Notes: generated by a model from the letters alone, not told the origin. A DNA stretch of 64,000 nt from Hyphomicrobiaceae bacterium (GCA_020638035.1 JACKJI010000007.1:49018-113017), one strand, 5' to 3'. Counted from the stretch's first letter, positions 21,805 to 29,914 are shown. Program-made: numbers and translations.

Positions 21805-21854
21805 ACGGTTGCGAAAATCGCGCCGCCGATCGTGTCGCGCATGGCGGGATACGG

Positions 21855-22727
21855 TCAACCGGCTTGCGCCGCGCGCCGTGCCTGCCCCTTGACGACGGCA
21901 TCGATCTCCATCAGCTCGCGCATCAGGTTCTCGAAATTGGCGAGCGGTACCATATTGGGGCCGTCGGAGGGCGCGTGGTCGGGGTCCTGATGCGTCTCGA
22001 TGAAGAGTCCGGCGACACCGGTTGCCACCGCAGCACGCGCCAGCACCGGAACGAAGCGGCGGTCGCCGCCTGAACTGGTGCCCTGGCCACCCGGCTGCTG
22101 CACCGCATGTGTCGCATCGAAAATAACCGGCGCACCCGTCTCTGCCATGACCGGCAATGCGCGCATGTCCACCACAAGTGTGTTGTAGCCGAACGAGACG
22201 CCGCGCTCGGTGACGAGCACATTGGGATTGCCCGAGCCCACCACCTTGGCGACAACATTCTTCATGTCCCAAGGAGCGAGGAACTGGCCCTTTTTCACTT
22301 TAACGACGCGACCGGTGCGCGCTGCGGCCATCAGAAGGTCGGTCTGGCGGCACAGGAACGCCGGTATCTGCAGGATGTCGACCACCTCAGCCACGAGTGC
22401 GCACTGTGCTGCCTCGTGCACGTCGGTCACCACCGGCAGGCCAAGCGACTCGCGGATCTCTGCGAAGACGGACAGCGCCTTCTCGAGCCCGAGGCCACGC
22501 TGTCCTGAAAGCGAGGTACGGTTGGCCTTATCGAAACTCGTCTTGTAGACGAGGCCAAGCCCGAGGCGCACTGCGATCTCTTTCAGCGCCGAGGCCATCT
22601 CAAGCGCATGCGCCCGGCTTTCCATCTGGCATGGGCCGGCGAGGACAGCGATCGGGCGATCGTTGGCGAAAGTGACCGTTCCGGCGCTGACGGCGCGGTT
22701 CGGCATCAATGTCGGCTCGACTGTCAT
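21855..22727 (-). CDS. kdsA: 3-deoxy-8-phosphooctulonate synthase (Kdo-8-P synthase)
   Basis: Condenses phosphoenolpyruvate with arabinose 5-phosphate to Kdo-8-phosphate for the LPS inner core. The 290-aa protein shows VYKTSFDKANRTS, LPVVTDVHE, ILQIPAFLCRQTDLL, VKVKKGQFLAPWDMKNVV and TSSGGDRRFVPVLARAA, all KdsA blocks. The metal-site position holds a cysteine (Cys33 in AGPCQMES), which marks the metal-dependent class known from Aquifex, rather than the asparagine of the E. coli class. In many bacteria eno or pyrG adjoins kdsA; here neither does, though pyrG lies 8.5 kb away. Confidence 0.95.
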   Translation of the reverse strand: MTVEPTLMPNRAVSAGTVTFANDRPIAVLAGPCQMESRAHALEMASALKEIAVRLGLGLVYKTSFDKANRTSLSGQRGLGLEKALSVFAEIRESLGLPVVTDVHEAAQCALVAEVVDILQIPAFLCRQTDLLMAAARTGRVVKVKKGQFLAPWDMKNVVAKVVGSGNPNVLVTERGVSFGYNTLVVDMRALPVMAETGAPVIFDATHAVQQPGGQGTSSGGDRRFVPVLARAAVATGVAGLFIETHQDPDHAPSDGPNMVPLANFENLMRELMEIDAVVKGQARRAAQAG

Positions 22728-23079
22728 GGTCCGTGCTTATAGCGCGACCGCCGGGCGGGAGCGAGGCATGCGTGCGCTCGTCCCCAGGCAAGCGACCCAT
22801 ACCGCCCTTGGACACGACCGCACCCAGCGCTCTGAGAACGAAGTGCTGGCGGCTGTCCTGTCACCGGCGTGGATGGGGGAGCGCGCATCGTCATGGAATG
22901 GGCATCAGGCTCACGCAATGTTTCTAGATATTTCCATAAAGCCATGTTTTTTCGGACAAATCGCCGCAAATTATCCCTTCGGACTTGATCCCGCCCGGCG
23001 GGATGTGTCTCTCCGCCAAGGCCCACGCTCCGGGCCGCTGAAGAGTTGAGTTGTCATGTTCTCGAGGGGAGCACTCCTA
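22728..23079. other. Divergent intergenic region, 352 bp
   Basis: Separates the divergent kdsA and the M15-like peptidase gene, so it must hold both promoters. An AT-richer patch around 22915-22975 precedes the peptidase gene by about 100 bases and is the likeliest promoter location. No clear hairpin, riboswitch or gene is seen. Confidence 0.5.
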
Positions 23080-23466
23080 ATGAAGGTTCGTTCAATCGTA
23101 ACGTCTCGTGCACTCGCATTGGCCGCTGCGGCCATATCCGCGAGCATTGCGCTGCCTGCACCCAGCGCGCAGGCGGCCTGCATGCCTGGCCAGTTGCGCA
23201 CCATCATCAACCAGATCAATTCCAAATTCGGCCGTGTGCAGGTCATCTCCACCCACCGGCCCGGTGCCCGCATCCGCGGCTCCGGCAAGGCGAGCTACCA
23301 TGCCTCCTGCCGTGCGGTCGATTTCCACCCGCCGCGCGGCAAGTACGGCGCCGTTCTCGCGTGGCTGAAGTCCCACCACAGCGGCGGCATCGGTACCTAT
23401 TCGTGCAACCTGCACCATATCCACATCGATACCGGACCGCGCGTACGCTGGCACAAGTGCCAATAG
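23080..23466 (+). CDS. Secreted M15-like metallopeptidase domain protein (DUF882/YcbK type)
   Basis: A 128-aa exported protein with a signal peptide (residues 1-33, ending PSAQA) followed by a compact M15-type domain. The zinc ligands are visible: His74 and Asp81 in SYHASCRAVDFHP, His115 in HHIHIDTG. Families with this pattern cleave peptidoglycan cross-bridges or stems in the periplasm. Four cysteines in the mature part could pair. Start at 23080 is supported by GGGGAG eight bases upstream; the ATG at 23056 lacks such a site. Confidence 0.8.
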   Translation: MKVRSIVTSRALALAAAAISASIALPAPSAQAACMPGQLRTIINQINSKFGRVQVISTHRPGARIRGSGKASYHASCRAVDFHPPRGKYGAVLAWLKSHHSGGIGTYSCNLHHIHIDTGPRVRWHKCQ

Positions 23467-23612
23467 CGCGTCGGATCACGACCGTGGCAGGGTGCGTCAC
23501 CTGAGGTGGCGCACCCTTTGTCTTGCCCGGATCGCGGATTGATGTCGTGATGGCGGCATGGTGAACTGCATGTCAGGCGCTGCGACAGACGCCAACTCGT
23601 GATCAAGGCAGA

Positions 23613-24452
23613 ATGACCGCAAACGCCAACGTGACAATCCCGACCGCGGCAGTCCTCCTGCTCGCGGCGCTGGTGATGGCCTTCCTCGGCCGGCCATCCA
23701 GTGCCCATGCAGAGGACGCGGTCGATACTGCGCTGGTGATGGCCGTCGACATTTCGCAGTCGGTCGACGAAATGCGCTATCGCCTGCAGATGGAAGGCAT
23801 CGCACAGGCGCTCGAGGATCCTGACGTCATTCGGGTCGTCACGTCCGGGCCTCGCCACGCCATTCTCTTCACGCTGATCGGCTGGGCCGATACCGCACGC
23901 GTGCTTCTGCCGTGGACCTGGATCGCCAGCGCGTCCGATGCTGCCGCCGTCGCCAAGATGCTGCGGAGCCTGCCGTCGACCAGTGGCGAATACACCTGCC
24001 TTGGCCGCATGCTGAAATACCTCGGCGACGTCACACTGAACCCGGTGCCCGTGAGAGCCGAACGCATCGTCGTCGACGTGTCAGGCGACGGGCCCGACAA
24101 CTGCACGTCCGTCCGCTACGTGGCCGATCAGCGCGACCGGCTCGTGCGCGGTGGCGCCATCATCAACGGCCTGCCGATCCTCGACGACGATGCGGAGCAA
24201 CCGCTGCAACGCTGGAATCGCGCGCCCGGCTCGGCGCAGGAGGAGTTCCCGCTGCCGTCCAAGCAAGATGCCGGTACACTGCCCCGCTGGTATGAGCGCT
24301 ACGTCATGGGTGGCGAGGGCGCCTTCGTCATCACGGCGGAGGGCTATGAGGATTTTGCCCGCGCCATCCGCCGCAAATTCATTCAGGAGATCGCCTGGCC
24401 GGGCTCGCGGACACTACCCGTGTCAGCGCAACGCACGGCCACGGCCCGCTGA
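23613..24452 (+). CDS. DUF1194 family protein, secreted, VWA-like
   Basis: A 279-aa protein with a signal peptide (cleavage near AHA at residue 33) and a von Willebrand A-like domain that begins DTALVMAVDISQSVDEMR; Asp46-Ser48-Ser50 form a DxSxS MIDAS-type metal site. Later blocks YTCLGRMLKYLGD and VDVSGDGPDNC complete the DUF1194 pattern. The function of the family is unknown; a metal-dependent adhesion or periplasmic complex role is an inference from the fold. It converges with the patatin gene. Confidence 0.85.
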   Translation: MTANANVTIPTAAVLLLAALVMAFLGRPSSAHAEDAVDTALVMAVDISQSVDEMRYRLQMEGIAQALEDPDVIRVVTSGPRHAILFTLIGWADTARVLLPWTWIASASDAAAVAKMLRSLPSTSGEYTCLGRMLKYLGDVTLNPVPVRAERIVVDVSGDGPDNCTSVRYVADQRDRLVRGGAIINGLPILDDDAEQPLQRWNRAPGSAQEEFPLPSKQDAGTLPRWYERYVMGGEGAFVITAEGYEDFARAIRRKFIQEIAWPGSRTLPVSAQRTATAR

Positions 24453-24509
24453 TCTCTAGAACACGTTCACTTTTCACGAAATCGCAGTCGCGCTCCATCC
24501 ATCTGTTTG

Positions 24510-24558
24510 GAGCATGTTCTTCACGCTGAACCGCTACGCACTTCAGCTAAACATGCTC
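24510..24558. terminator. Inverted repeat between convergent genes
   Basis: GAGCATGTT (24510-24518) pairs with AACATGCTC (24550-24558), with an inner pair GCTGAA/TTCAGC. It lies between the DUF1194 gene and the patatin gene, both ending toward it, so a bidirectional transcription stop is plausible. The GAGCAT ends resemble the inverted repeat at the trpC stop. Confidence 0.55.
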
Positions 24559-24597
24559 TAGCCGTCGCGCTGTTTGGTATTGCGCCCGGCCGCCGGT

Positions 24598-25596
24598 TTA
24601 CGCCACGCCGTGATGGGCGTGCCCATGGTCATGGCTCTTGTGGTCACGGTGATGATGATGGCCGTGATGGTGAGCATGGTCATGGCCGTGGTGATGATCA
24701 TGATCGTGATTTTCGCCATGATGATGCGGCCGAAGCTGGTCGGGAACGCGGCTGCTATCCAGACCACCGGCGTCGATCCACTCCTCGGCCAGACGTTGAG
24801 CGGACTCCATCAGTTCCGCCGTGCGCGAAAAGTCATAAGGCGATCCGTCAAGCGGACACAATGTCGGAACGATCGCAAAGCTGATGCTGGGATCGAGGCT
24901 CTCCAGCTCGAACACGAGTTGCCGCGCGATCAGCAGTGTCAGCGCGTGCATGGCCGCCGGTATCGCTCCTCTGGGCGGCGACTTCAGATCGCAGGCGAAT
25001 CCGGTCGGCAAAACAACCAGCCGCCGGGCGCCGAGCTTCACCGCGATCCGCACCGGCGTGTTGGACGTGACGGCACCGTCGACGAGGTACCTATCGCCGA
25101 TCCTGACCGGCGCGAAGGCCGCCGGGATCGCGCTCGATGCCAGGATTGCCTCGCGCGCAGGCCCTTGCGACAACACACGTGGCTGCCCGGTGAAGAAGTC
25201 GGTCGCCACGATGTGCAGAGGAACGCGCGTCTCCTCGATCCGGCGGCATGGCAGATGCGCGTCGATGAGCCGCTTCAAGCCAGTCGAACTCACCAGCACG
25301 TCGCCGCGCCAGACGAAGCGCCACAGCGTCGACAGGGTGATGGGGAATGCATCCTGCCGCCGGATACCGTGCCAGATGCGGGCGAGCCGCTCGGCGCCTT
25401 CCACCGTCGGATCGCTGGCAAAGAGCGCGGCGTTGTAGGCGCCAACGCTGGAGCCGACGACAAGGTCGGGCACCACGCCGGCACGCGCGAGTGCCTTCAG
25501 CATGCCGACCTGCACGGCGCCGAAGCTCCCCCCGCCTGCCAGTACAAAGGCGGTCTCGGGCTTTTGGGTGGTCGATGTGTCGGGTGTCGATGGCAT
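24598..25596 (-). CDS. Patatin-like phospholipase with polyhistidine C-terminal tail
   Basis: Serine lipid acyl hydrolase of the RssA/patatin type, 332 aa. The oxyanion hole GGGSFGAVQVG (21-31), nucleophile elbow GSSVG with Ser50 and the second dyad residue Asp173 in DGA are all present, as is ASSAIPAAF. After residue 290 the sequence becomes a tail of His, Asp and Gly: 23 histidines in the last 42 residues, in HDH and HHH runs. Such tails bind Zn, Ni or Co in metallochaperones, but I know of no such standard extension in patatins. The start is the ATG at 25596; the codon two positions upstream is TTG. It is cytosolic by appearance, with no signal peptide. Confidence 0.9.
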   Translation of the reverse strand: MPSTPDTSTTQKPETAFVLAGGGSFGAVQVGMLKALARAGVVPDLVVGSSVGAYNAALFASDPTVEGAERLARIWHGIRRQDAFPITLSTLWRFVWRGDVLVSSTGLKRLIDAHLPCRRIEETRVPLHIVATDFFTGQPRVLSQGPAREAILASSAIPAAFAPVRIGDRYLVDGAVTSNTPVRIAVKLGARRLVVLPTGFACDLKSPPRGAIPAAMHALTLLIARQLVFELESLDPSISFAIVPTLCPLDGSPYDFSRTAELMESAQRLAEEWIDAGGLDSSRVPDQLRPHHHGENHDHDHHHGHDHAHHHGHHHHRDHKSHDHGHAHHGVA

Positions 25597-25791
25597 GTGC
25601 AATGGGCCTCAAGATTTGTCACGCCCCCAGTTTGTGAGACGGCCGATCAAACGCAAATAACGTTTGCATGACGAGAGTTGTTGAGTTTCACCGCGGCAGC
25701 CGGGTGCCCAGAACGCCTACATCGCCTGCTCAATTGTGAACCGGCCGTTGGCCCCTTAGCCTTCTTCAAAACGATCTCCGGGAGGCCGCCC

Positions 25792-26571
25792 ATGAAACGC
25801 ATACAGGTCCGCTGCGACGAGCACATCGGCACGATCAGCCTCGATCATCCGGAGAAGCGCAACGCGCTGTCCGAGGACATGGTCGGCGAGATCATCGCGG
25901 CGTTGCGCGATCTTGCCGCCGAGGGTTGCCGCGCCGTCGTCCTGCGTGCGGCTCCCGGTGCCAAGGTCTTCTCCGCCGGCCATGACGTGGCCGAACTGCC
26001 CGAGGGCCGCCGCGATCCCCTTGGGTGGGACGATCCGTTGCGCCATCTTGTGCGGGCGATCGAACAGCACGGCGCGCCGGTTATCGCCATGGTCGAAGGT
26101 GGCGTGTGGGGTGGTGCCTGCGAGGTGGTGCTGGCGTGCGACCTCATCATAGCCGCGGACAACGCCACCTTCGCTTTGACGCCTGCGAAACTCGGCGTAC
26201 CCTACAACGTCTCGGGCATGCTCACCTTCCTCAACACGGCTCCCTTGCACATCGTCAAGGAGCTGACCTTCACGGCCCAACCGATCGACGCGGTGCGGGC
26301 GGAACGCATCGGCATCGTCAACCGCGTCGTTCCAACCGCCGAACTGGAGGCGACAACGCTCGCGCTGGCACAAACGATTGCTGCCAACGCGCCACTCGCG
26401 ATATCCGTGATGAAGGAACAGTTGCGCATCCTGGCCGGGGCCCATCCGATGAGCCCGCAAGGCTTCGAGCGCGTACAGGGCCTGCGCCGCCTCGTCTACG
26501 ACAGCGCCGACTACCGCGAGGGCATTCGCGCCTTCAAGGAAAAGCGCAGGCCCATGTTCGAGGGACGGTGA
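25792..26571 (+). CDS. scpB: Methylmalonyl-CoA decarboxylase (ScpB/YgfG type)
   Basis: Crotonase-fold enzyme of 259 aa. It matches E. coli ScpB block by block: KVFSAGHD-ELP-G-RDPL, VEG-VWGGA-E (oxyanion hole and active site), FALTPAKLGVPYN, HIVKELTFTA-PI, and FERVQGLRRLVYDSADY-EG near the end. ScpB decarboxylates methylmalonyl-CoA to propionyl-CoA. A general enoyl-CoA hydratase is less likely because the DDPLR and GVPYN features are specific. GGGAGG lies nine bases before the ATG. The 70-aa membrane protein follows after 22 bases. A neighbouring acyl-CoA dehydrogenase-like gene may also yield propionyl-CoA. Confidence 0.88.
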   Translation: MKRIQVRCDEHIGTISLDHPEKRNALSEDMVGEIIAALRDLAAEGCRAVVLRAAPGAKVFSAGHDVAELPEGRRDPLGWDDPLRHLVRAIEQHGAPVIAMVEGGVWGGACEVVLACDLIIAADNATFALTPAKLGVPYNVSGMLTFLNTAPLHIVKELTFTAQPIDAVRAERIGIVNRVVPTAELEATTLALAQTIAANAPLAISVMKEQLRILAGAHPMSPQGFERVQGLRRLVYDSADYREGIRAFKEKRRPMFEGR

Positions 26572-26593
26572 GCGACAGACCGCAAAGGAAGGC

Positions 26594-26806
26594 ATGATGT
26601 CGAAGGCCGTTCGCGTAATTCTGGGATTGATCGGCGGTTACGCGGCGGGCGCGGCAATCGGCCTTGCGCTGGTATCGCTCGCCTCGTCCAATTCTCACGA
26701 CAAGTCGCTCGAGGCGGTGATGACGGCGGCATTCTTTACCGGGCCGCTTGGCGCCGTCGCTGGCGTGCTGTTGGCGCTCGCGTGGAAGGGGAGGCCGCCA
26801 GCCTGA
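26594..26806 (+). CDS. Small membrane protein (70 aa), unknown
   Basis: Two hydrophobic segments (about residues 8-30 and 43-63), connected by a short polar stretch SSNSHDKSLE, make a hairpin inner membrane protein. AAGGA lies just upstream of the paired ATG codons. It follows scpB by 22 bases and may be co-transcribed. No family recognised. Confidence 0.65.
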   Translation: MMSKAVRVILGLIGGYAAGAAIGLALVSLASSNSHDKSLEAVMTAAFFTGPLGAVAGVLLALAWKGRPPA

Positions 26807-26883
26807 GCGGCCTCCGCTGATGCACCTCCTTGCAGAAATCCGCGCCGCGTGGCGAATGTCACCGCCATGTACGCGGCATGCGT

Positions 26884-27168
26884 CTACTTCGGACACTCGG
26901 GCAAGATGTTGTCGAGACATCTGCGCACATAGAGTGCCAACGCGTAGTTGATCGCCGCCTGGCCTGGATTGGCCTGCGGGCGGTGGCCGCTGCTGAAGCC
27001 GCCCACCTTTCTCTGGCGCGGCTTGGCATTGCGCTGAAGCGATTTGAACTGGGCGGCGTGCGCGGACTTGGCCCCGCGTTTGAGCGGGCCGGCATCCGCG
27101 GCGGGAGCCTCGGCGACCAGCGCCAGCGCAGCGACGGCGGCGAATCCCGCAACGATCTTGCGTGTCAT
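26884..27168 (-). CDS. Small secreted basic protein (94 aa), unknown
   Basis: Signal peptide (residues 1-26, ending ADA) followed by a Lys/Arg-rich segment (KRGAKSAHAAQFKSLQRNAK) and a C-terminal part with two cysteines (YVRRCLDNILPECPK), which could form a disulfide in the periplasm. AGAGGA is nine bases upstream of the ATG. Divergent from the acyl-CoA dehydrogenase-like gene. No family recognised. Confidence 0.7.
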   Translation of the reverse strand: MTRKIVAGFAAVAALALVAEAPAADAGPLKRGAKSAHAAQFKSLQRNAKPRQRKVGGFSSGHRPQANPGQAAINYALALYVRRCLDNILPECPK

Positions 27169-27362
27169 TGGCTTTGTTCCTCTGTTAGCGTTTAATTGCG
27201 TCCCATGGGACTTGGTCGCAGTGGCCGGGAGACTGGTTCAAACGGGGAAACACCCGGCGCGGCAGGGTGTCTTGTATGCCCTGCGGGGCGGGGCTAGCGT
27301 CGAACAGCCAGAGCACGCGCATGCCCCGCAGCGGCTTGAGCATCTGAACCAGGGCGGACGAC

Positions 27363-28574
27363 ATGCACGACGACAAGAACACCGAGACCTACCGCGCGAT
27401 CGCCCGCAAGCTGGCGGAAGACTTCGCACCCCGCGCCGCCGAGTGGGACCAGGCCCGCACCTACTGCTGGCCCAACGTCGCTGACCTCACCGCCGCGGGC
27501 CTCATGGGCATGACCATCCCCAAGCGCTATGGCGGCGGCGGCGCCAGCTACTTCGATGCCTGCGTCGTGATCGAGGAGATTGCACGTGCATGCACCTTGA
27601 GCGCCCGCATCGTCGTCGAGGCGAACATGGGCGGCATCGCCGCCATCATGGCCTATGGCAGCGAGGACCAGAAGGCCTTCGCGGCAGAACTCGTGCTTAC
27701 GGGCGACAAGCCTGCCATCTGCATCACCGAGCCCGAGGCCGGCAGTGCGGCGACCGAAATGCGCACCACCGCGCGCCGCGACGGCAACCGTTACATCCTC
27801 AATGGCGTCAAGCACTGGATCACGGGCGGCGGCGTCTCCAAGCTGCATGTGATCTTCGCGCGCGTCGAAAACGAGGATGGCCAGTTCGAAGGCATCGGCG
27901 CCTTCATCGTCCACTATGATCCCGCTGCCGGTGTTACCCCGGCCGGCTTCTCCATCGCCGGCCGCCAGCGCACGCTGGGCTTGTGCGGCATGCCCGAAGC
28001 GGAGCTCCGATTTGACAACCTTCTTGTCGAGGATCGCTTCGCGCTCGTCCCGCCTTCGGGCTTCAAGCGCGGCTTCGCCGACCTCATGACGGCCTACAAC
28101 AGCCAGCGCGTCGGTGCGGGCACGGTCGCGCTCGGGGTGGCGGCCGGCGCGCTCGCGCATGCCACGCGCTACATGAAAGAACGCCAGCAGTTCGGCCGCC
28201 CCATCGCCGAGTTCCAGGGCCTGCAATGGATGCTCGCCGACATGGACATCGGCGTGCATGCCTCGCGCCTGATGCTGCATGAGGCGGCGCGCGCGCTCGG
28301 CCCGCTCGGCTTCCCCGACATGGTGATGGCCGCGCGCGCCAAGACGTTCGCCACCGAGACGGCGATCAAGGTGGTGAGCGATGCCTTGCAGATGTTCGGC
28401 GCACGCGGCTATGGCGATCAGGAGCCGCTGGAGCGCATGTACCGCGACGTGCGCATGTTCACCATCGGCGGCGGCACGGCGCAGATCCTGAAAACGCTGG
28501 TTGCCGGCGCACGCTTAGGCATCAAAACGCCGCAGACGCGAGACGGCTATTTGCGCTTGGCGGAGAAGGGGTGA
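27363..28574 (+). CDS. Acyl-CoA dehydrogenase family protein, resembles 3-sulfinopropionyl-CoA desulfinase
   Basis: FAD-binding ACAD fold, 403 aa, full length: ICITEPEAGSAATEM (flavin and substrate loop), WITGGG, KERQQFGRPIAEFQGLQWMLADM and the closing QMFGARGYGDQEPLERMYRDVR. The catalytic glutamate found in most members at IYEGT is replaced by glycine (FTIGGGTAQI, residues 365-374), and the alternative glutamate position holds Gln247 (YNSQRVG). An arginine sits at residue 82 (LSARIVVEANMG). This Gln plus Gly combination with an arginine near 84 is what was described for Advenella AcdDPN7, which releases sulfite from 3-sulfinopropionyl-CoA to give propionyl-CoA. So a desulfinase is more likely than a true dehydrogenase; this is inference from a few residues. 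Confidence 0.75.
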   Translation: MHDDKNTETYRAIARKLAEDFAPRAAEWDQARTYCWPNVADLTAAGLMGMTIPKRYGGGGASYFDACVVIEEIARACTLSARIVVEANMGGIAAIMAYGSEDQKAFAAELVLTGDKPAICITEPEAGSAATEMRTTARRDGNRYILNGVKHWITGGGVSKLHVIFARVENEDGQFEGIGAFIVHYDPAAGVTPAGFSIAGRQRTLGLCGMPEAELRFDNLLVEDRFALVPPSGFKRGFADLMTAYNSQRVGAGTVALGVAAGALAHATRYMKERQQFGRPIAEFQGLQWMLADMDIGVHASRLMLHEAARALGPLGFPDMVMAARAKTFATETAIKVVSDALQMFGARGYGDQEPLERMYRDVRMFTIGGGTAQILKTLVAGARLGIKTPQTRDGYLRLAEKG

Positions 28575-28685
28575 CGGACGCTCTCGGCTGTCTGTCGCCG
28601 TATGTCGCACACGCCGAGGCTTGCCCTGATACGGACCGCCGGGCTGATGGGCGTTATTGTGACCGTCCTCTCAACATACAACGCG

Positions 28686-28840
28686 TGTCATCCTCGGCTT
28701 CATGCCGAGGATCCAGACATCAACCGGGGGAAGATGTCGCCGCGCCTTCGTTGTCGCCCAGCTATCCGTTGTCATCCTCGGGCTTGTCCCGAGGACCCAG
28801 CCCAGCGCCGGGAGCATCACTTGCGTTTCCAGGCAACGCA
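28686..28840. repeat. Palindromic intergenic repeats (REP-like)
   Basis: Two palindromes: one reads TCATCCTCGGCTTCATGCC plus GAGGATCCA (from 28687) and is repeated at 29242, 29445 and 29649; the other is a relative with TCCTCGGGCTTGTCCCGAGGA at about 28773-28793, found inverted near 29172. Stem arms are CCTCGG/CCGAGG. The second copy forms the 3' end of the GIY-YIG gene. Such elements are scattered in alphaproteobacterial intergenic DNA. Confidence 0.75.
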
Positions 28841-29124
28841 CGCAGTTTGGGATACAGATCCTGCCAATTCGGGTTCTCGCGCTCAATCAGATTGATCTTC
28901 CAATCGCGGCGGTAGCGCTTCAGAGACTTCTCGCGCTGAATTGCTTGTTCGATGTCCGTGAACAACTCGTAATGCACGAGCAGTCCAACGTTGTATCGAC
29001 TCGTGAATTTCGATCCTTCGCCGTTGCGGTGCGCTTCAACGCGGCTGAGCAGATCGTTTGTCACGCCGACATAAAGTGTGCCGTGCGGCTGGCTGGCGAG
29101 GATGTAAACGAAGTAGGTACGCAT
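28762..29124 (-). CDS. GIY-YIG nuclease superfamily protein, small
   Basis: A 120-aa protein with a single GIY-YIG domain: VYILAS (residues 6-11, the GIY strand), TLYVGVTNDLLSRV (the YIG strand and catalytic arginine at 28), EAHRNG and KRYRRDWKINLIER. Single-domain members of this kind (URI/YhbQ-like) occur in many copies in alphaproteobacteria with unknown cellular roles; nicking of DNA is presumed. I start at the ATG giving MRTYFVYILAS. The last 14 codons (GLGPRDKPEDDNG) are encoded by a palindromic repeat copy, and further copies flank the gene on both sides, so the gene is embedded in a repeat cluster. Confidence 0.8.
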   Translation of the reverse strand: MRTYFVYILASQPHGTLYVGVTNDLLSRVEAHRNGEGSKFTSRYNVGLLVHYELFTDIEQAIQREKSLKRYRRDWKINLIERENPNWQDLYPKLRALPGNASDAPGAGLGPRDKPEDDNG

Positions 29125-29190
29125 GTCGGCAACCGCATCAATCAAATACGGCTTCGAGCATGCCGCACACTGGGTCCTCGGGACAAGCCC

Positions 29191-29815
29191 GAGGATGACA
29201 AGTGATGGGTTGGCCGGGCTACGTGCACAAACCCCAACGATGTCATCCTCGGCTTCATGCCGAGGATCCAGACATCAAAGGGGGAAAGCCTGCGCGTTTG
29301 CTTCAGTTCGATGCTGCGGGTTCACGCGCAAGCGCTCTAGCCACTCCCGCCGCACGCTGGGCCTCGGCACCGAGGCCGAGGGCAAGCAAGTCCGAGGATG
29401 ACAAGTGATGGGTTGGCCGGGCTACGCGAATAAACCCCAACGGTGTCATCCTCGGCTTCATGCCGAGGATCCAGACATCAAAGGGGGAAGCCGTTGCCGT
29501 TTGGCTCAATTCGATGCTGCGTGGAGCACGCGCAAGCGCTCTCGCCACTCCCGCTGCACGCTGGGCCTCGGCACTGAGGCCGAGGGCAGTCAGGCCCGAG
29601 GATGACAAGTGATGGGTTGGCCAGGCTACGCGAACAAACCCCAGCGATGTCATCCTCGGCTTCATGCCGAGGATCCAGACATCAAAGGGGGAGGCCGTTG
29701 CGTTCGGTGACGTTCGATGCTGCGTGGAGCACGCGCAAGCGCTCTCGTCACTCTCGCTGCACGCTGGGCCTCGGCACCGAGGCCGAGGGCAAGCAAGTCC
29801 GAGGATGACAAGGGC
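29191..29815. repeat. Tandem array of three 203-204-bp units
   Basis: GAGGATGACAAG recurs at 29191, 29394, 29598 and 29801, giving units of 203, 204 and 203 bp plus a partial fourth. Each unit has GTGATGGGTTGGCC, then the palindrome CCTCGGCTTCATGCCGAGG, then ATCCAGACATCAAAGGGG, a more variable stretch, and a second palindrome GCCTCGGCACCGAGGC. Unit copies are near identical apart from the variable stretch. Short open frames inside are repeat translations and not genes. This is a duplication of a compound palindromic element. Confidence 0.85.
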
Positions 29816-29901
29816 GGGTGAGGCCAGTTCGCGTGTCCCGACAATGGAGGGGGAAGGTGGCGAAGCCGTATTCCACCGCTTCGCAATGAAGCTTTCGCGG
29901 C

Positions 29902-29914
29902 GGGGGGGGGGGGG
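29902..29914. repeat. Run of 13 guanines
   Basis: An uninterrupted G13 tract at the edge of the repeat block, 26 bases after it begins to be unique and 25 bases before the stop of the TIR-like gene on the other strand. It is the longest homopolymer noticed in the window. Confidence 0.85.

Noticed and set aside
29191..29815. Possible CRISPR array
   Set aside because: The repeats are contiguous 204-bp units that are similar along their whole length, with palindromes and no unique spacers; no cas gene is present.
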